A stretch of 43,672 nucleotides of DNA from contig JAKAZA010000013.1 in the NCBI GenBank assembly GCA_021816155.1, positions 1-43,672 of the forward strand, read 5' to 3'. The translations under genes and the position numbers were made by a program. The stretch is from Pseudomonadota bacterium (lineage in GTDB: Bacteria > Pseudomonadota > Alphaproteobacteria > Caulobacterales > Caulobacteraceae). Below, in pieces: positions 42,978 to 43,672 of the stretch. How positions within the stretch are numbered: the stretch's first letter is position 1; each line of letters opens with the position of its first letter. Under the pieces are notes generated by a model that was not told the DNA's origin, did not search any database, and worked only from the letters and a program-made list of their open reading frames with translations.

Positions 42978-43672
42978 GTGACCGAGACGCAGAGGCGGAT
43001 CTGGGGCTACGCGGTCGCGCTGGCGGGCGTGGCCGCGGCGATGGGCGCCCATGTCCTGCTGCTGCCGCTGCTCGGCGACCGCTCGCTGCTGCTCCTGTTC
43101 GTGACGCCGGCGCTGGCGGCAGCCGCGCTCGGCGGCGCCGGCCCGGGGTTGGCCGCGACCGGTCTGTCGCTCGCCGCCGCCGCCTGGCTCGAGTGGCTCG
43201 ACAGCGCGCCGCTCGACGGCGCGGGGCTCACCCTGTTCGGCGTGATCGGCGTCGGGCTGGCGATCGGCGGTGGCAGCTACGCGGTCGCCCGCCGGCGTGG
43301 AACGGCCCGCGCGGAAGCGCTCGTGGAGCGCGAGGCGCACCTGCAGTCGATCCTCGATACCGTGCCGGACGCGATGGTCGTGATCGACGACCACGGCCTG
43401 ATGCAATCGTTCAGCGCCGCCGCCGAGCGCCTGTTCGGCTGGACGAGCGCCGAAACGCTGGGCCGCAACGTCAGCATGTTGATGCCCGCCCCCTACCGCG
43501 ACGCGCACGACGGCTACCTCGCGCGCTATCTCGCCACCGGCGAACGCCGCATCATCGGCATCGGCCGCGTGGTGGTCGGCCAGCGCCGGGACGGTTCGAC
43601 GTTTCCGATGGAGCTGGCGGTCGGCGAGATGCGGGTCGGCCCGCATCGTTTCTTCACCGGTTTCGTGCGAGA
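42978..43672 (+). CDS. FixL-like membrane PAS/haem sensor (N-terminal part, runs off the window)
   Basis: A GTG at 42978 opens 231 codons with no stop before the window end. About 100 residues form an N-terminal membrane domain (helices near 10-32, 37-52, 56-74, 84-106). A PAS domain follows from [18 protein letters not shown]. It matches the FixL oxygen sensor closely: H177 aligns with the haem ligand His200 of Bradyrhizobium FixL and R197 (RIIGIGR) with the O2-binding Arg220. R183 aligns with Arg206, while His214 is Arg (R191). A kinase domain should follow beyond the edge but is not visible. Confidence 0.88.
   Translation, partial: MTETQRRIWGYAVALAGVAAAMGAHVLLLPLLGDRSLLLLFVTPALAAAALGGAGPGLAATGLSLAAAAWLEWLDSAPLDGAGLTLFGVIGVGLAIGGGSYAVARRRGTARAEALVEREAHLQSILDTVPDAMVVIDDHGLMQSFSAAAERLFGWTSAETLGRNVSMLMPAPYRDAHDGYLARYLATGERRIIGIGRVVVGQRRDGSTFPMELAVGEMRVGPHRFFTGFVR

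Overview
The window is GC-rich, densely coded chromosomal DNA from an alphaproteobacterium, and the overall flavour is Caulobacterales (Phenylobacterium/Caulobacter-like). That placement is inferred from several signs: the gene order aroA-cmk-rpsA-ihfB; a FYDLN-type acidic zinc-ribbon protein; an imuA-imuB-dnaE2 mutagenesis cassette preceded by LexA boxes of the alphaproteobacterial GTTC-N7-GTTC form; the PpiC lipoprotein-argJ pair; sdhC-sdhD-sdhA next to zapE; and a FixL-like PAS/haem sensor. I see no integrase, transposase, phage gene or CRISPR array, and no non-coding stretch above about 180 bp.

Layout. 1-3119 (minus): glutathione S-transferase, a large arylsulfatase and the first codons of a further gene. 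3193-5467 (plus): PpiC-type lipoprotein foldase and argJ. 5482-9127: an accessory metabolic patch with a small 2-oxoglutarate/Fe(II) oxygenase, a Gfo/Idh/MocA oxidoreductase, a TIM-barrel-like protein and a short-chain dehydrogenase. 9306-13741: SpoU-type RNA methyltransferase, cytochrome P450, a divergent His-rich PadR regulator with a tandem operator-like repeat, an alpha/beta hydrolase and a membrane-anchored hypothetical protein. 13890-18008: trmD-rplS, M32 carboxypeptidase and an MHS-type transporter. 18180-20375: tRNA-Arg(CCT), an MlaC-like periplasmic protein, a phytanoyl-CoA dioxygenase-like protein and the FYDLN protein. 20487-25715: aroA-cmk-rpsA-ihfB-mscL plus two small proteins. 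25682-32356 (minus): MmcQ/YjbR protein, gamma-glutamyltransferase, sdhA-sdhD-sdhC without sdhB, zapE, and a membrane thioredoxin-like protein. 32386-37933 (plus): the SOS mutasome imuA-imuB-dnaE2 with two adjacent perfect LexA boxes. 37964-40516 (minus): amidase, tRNA-Leu(CAA), a Tat-type secreted protein ending in a cysteine cluster and a small hypothetical protein. 40673-end (plus): YqaA-like membrane protein, dsbB-coq7, a GNAT acetyltransferase and a truncated FixL-like sensor.

How the genes fit together. Most of the window is core physiology: translation, arginine, aromatic amino acid and CMP metabolism, succinate dehydrogenase, ubiquinone hydroxylation and disulfide formation. Tailoring or catabolic oxidoreductases are scattered between these genes. 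The best-defined regulatory unit is the LexA-controlled mutasome: a -35/-10 pair, one LexA box on the -10, a second box over the imuA start codon, a 77-nt imuA/imuB overlap, then dnaE2. I found no clearly novel multi-gene system. The points most worth a second look are the double SOS operator, the PadR operator shared with a P450 that lacks the usual I-helix acid, the cysteine-tailed Tat protein, and the absence of sdhB and rimM from their usual places.
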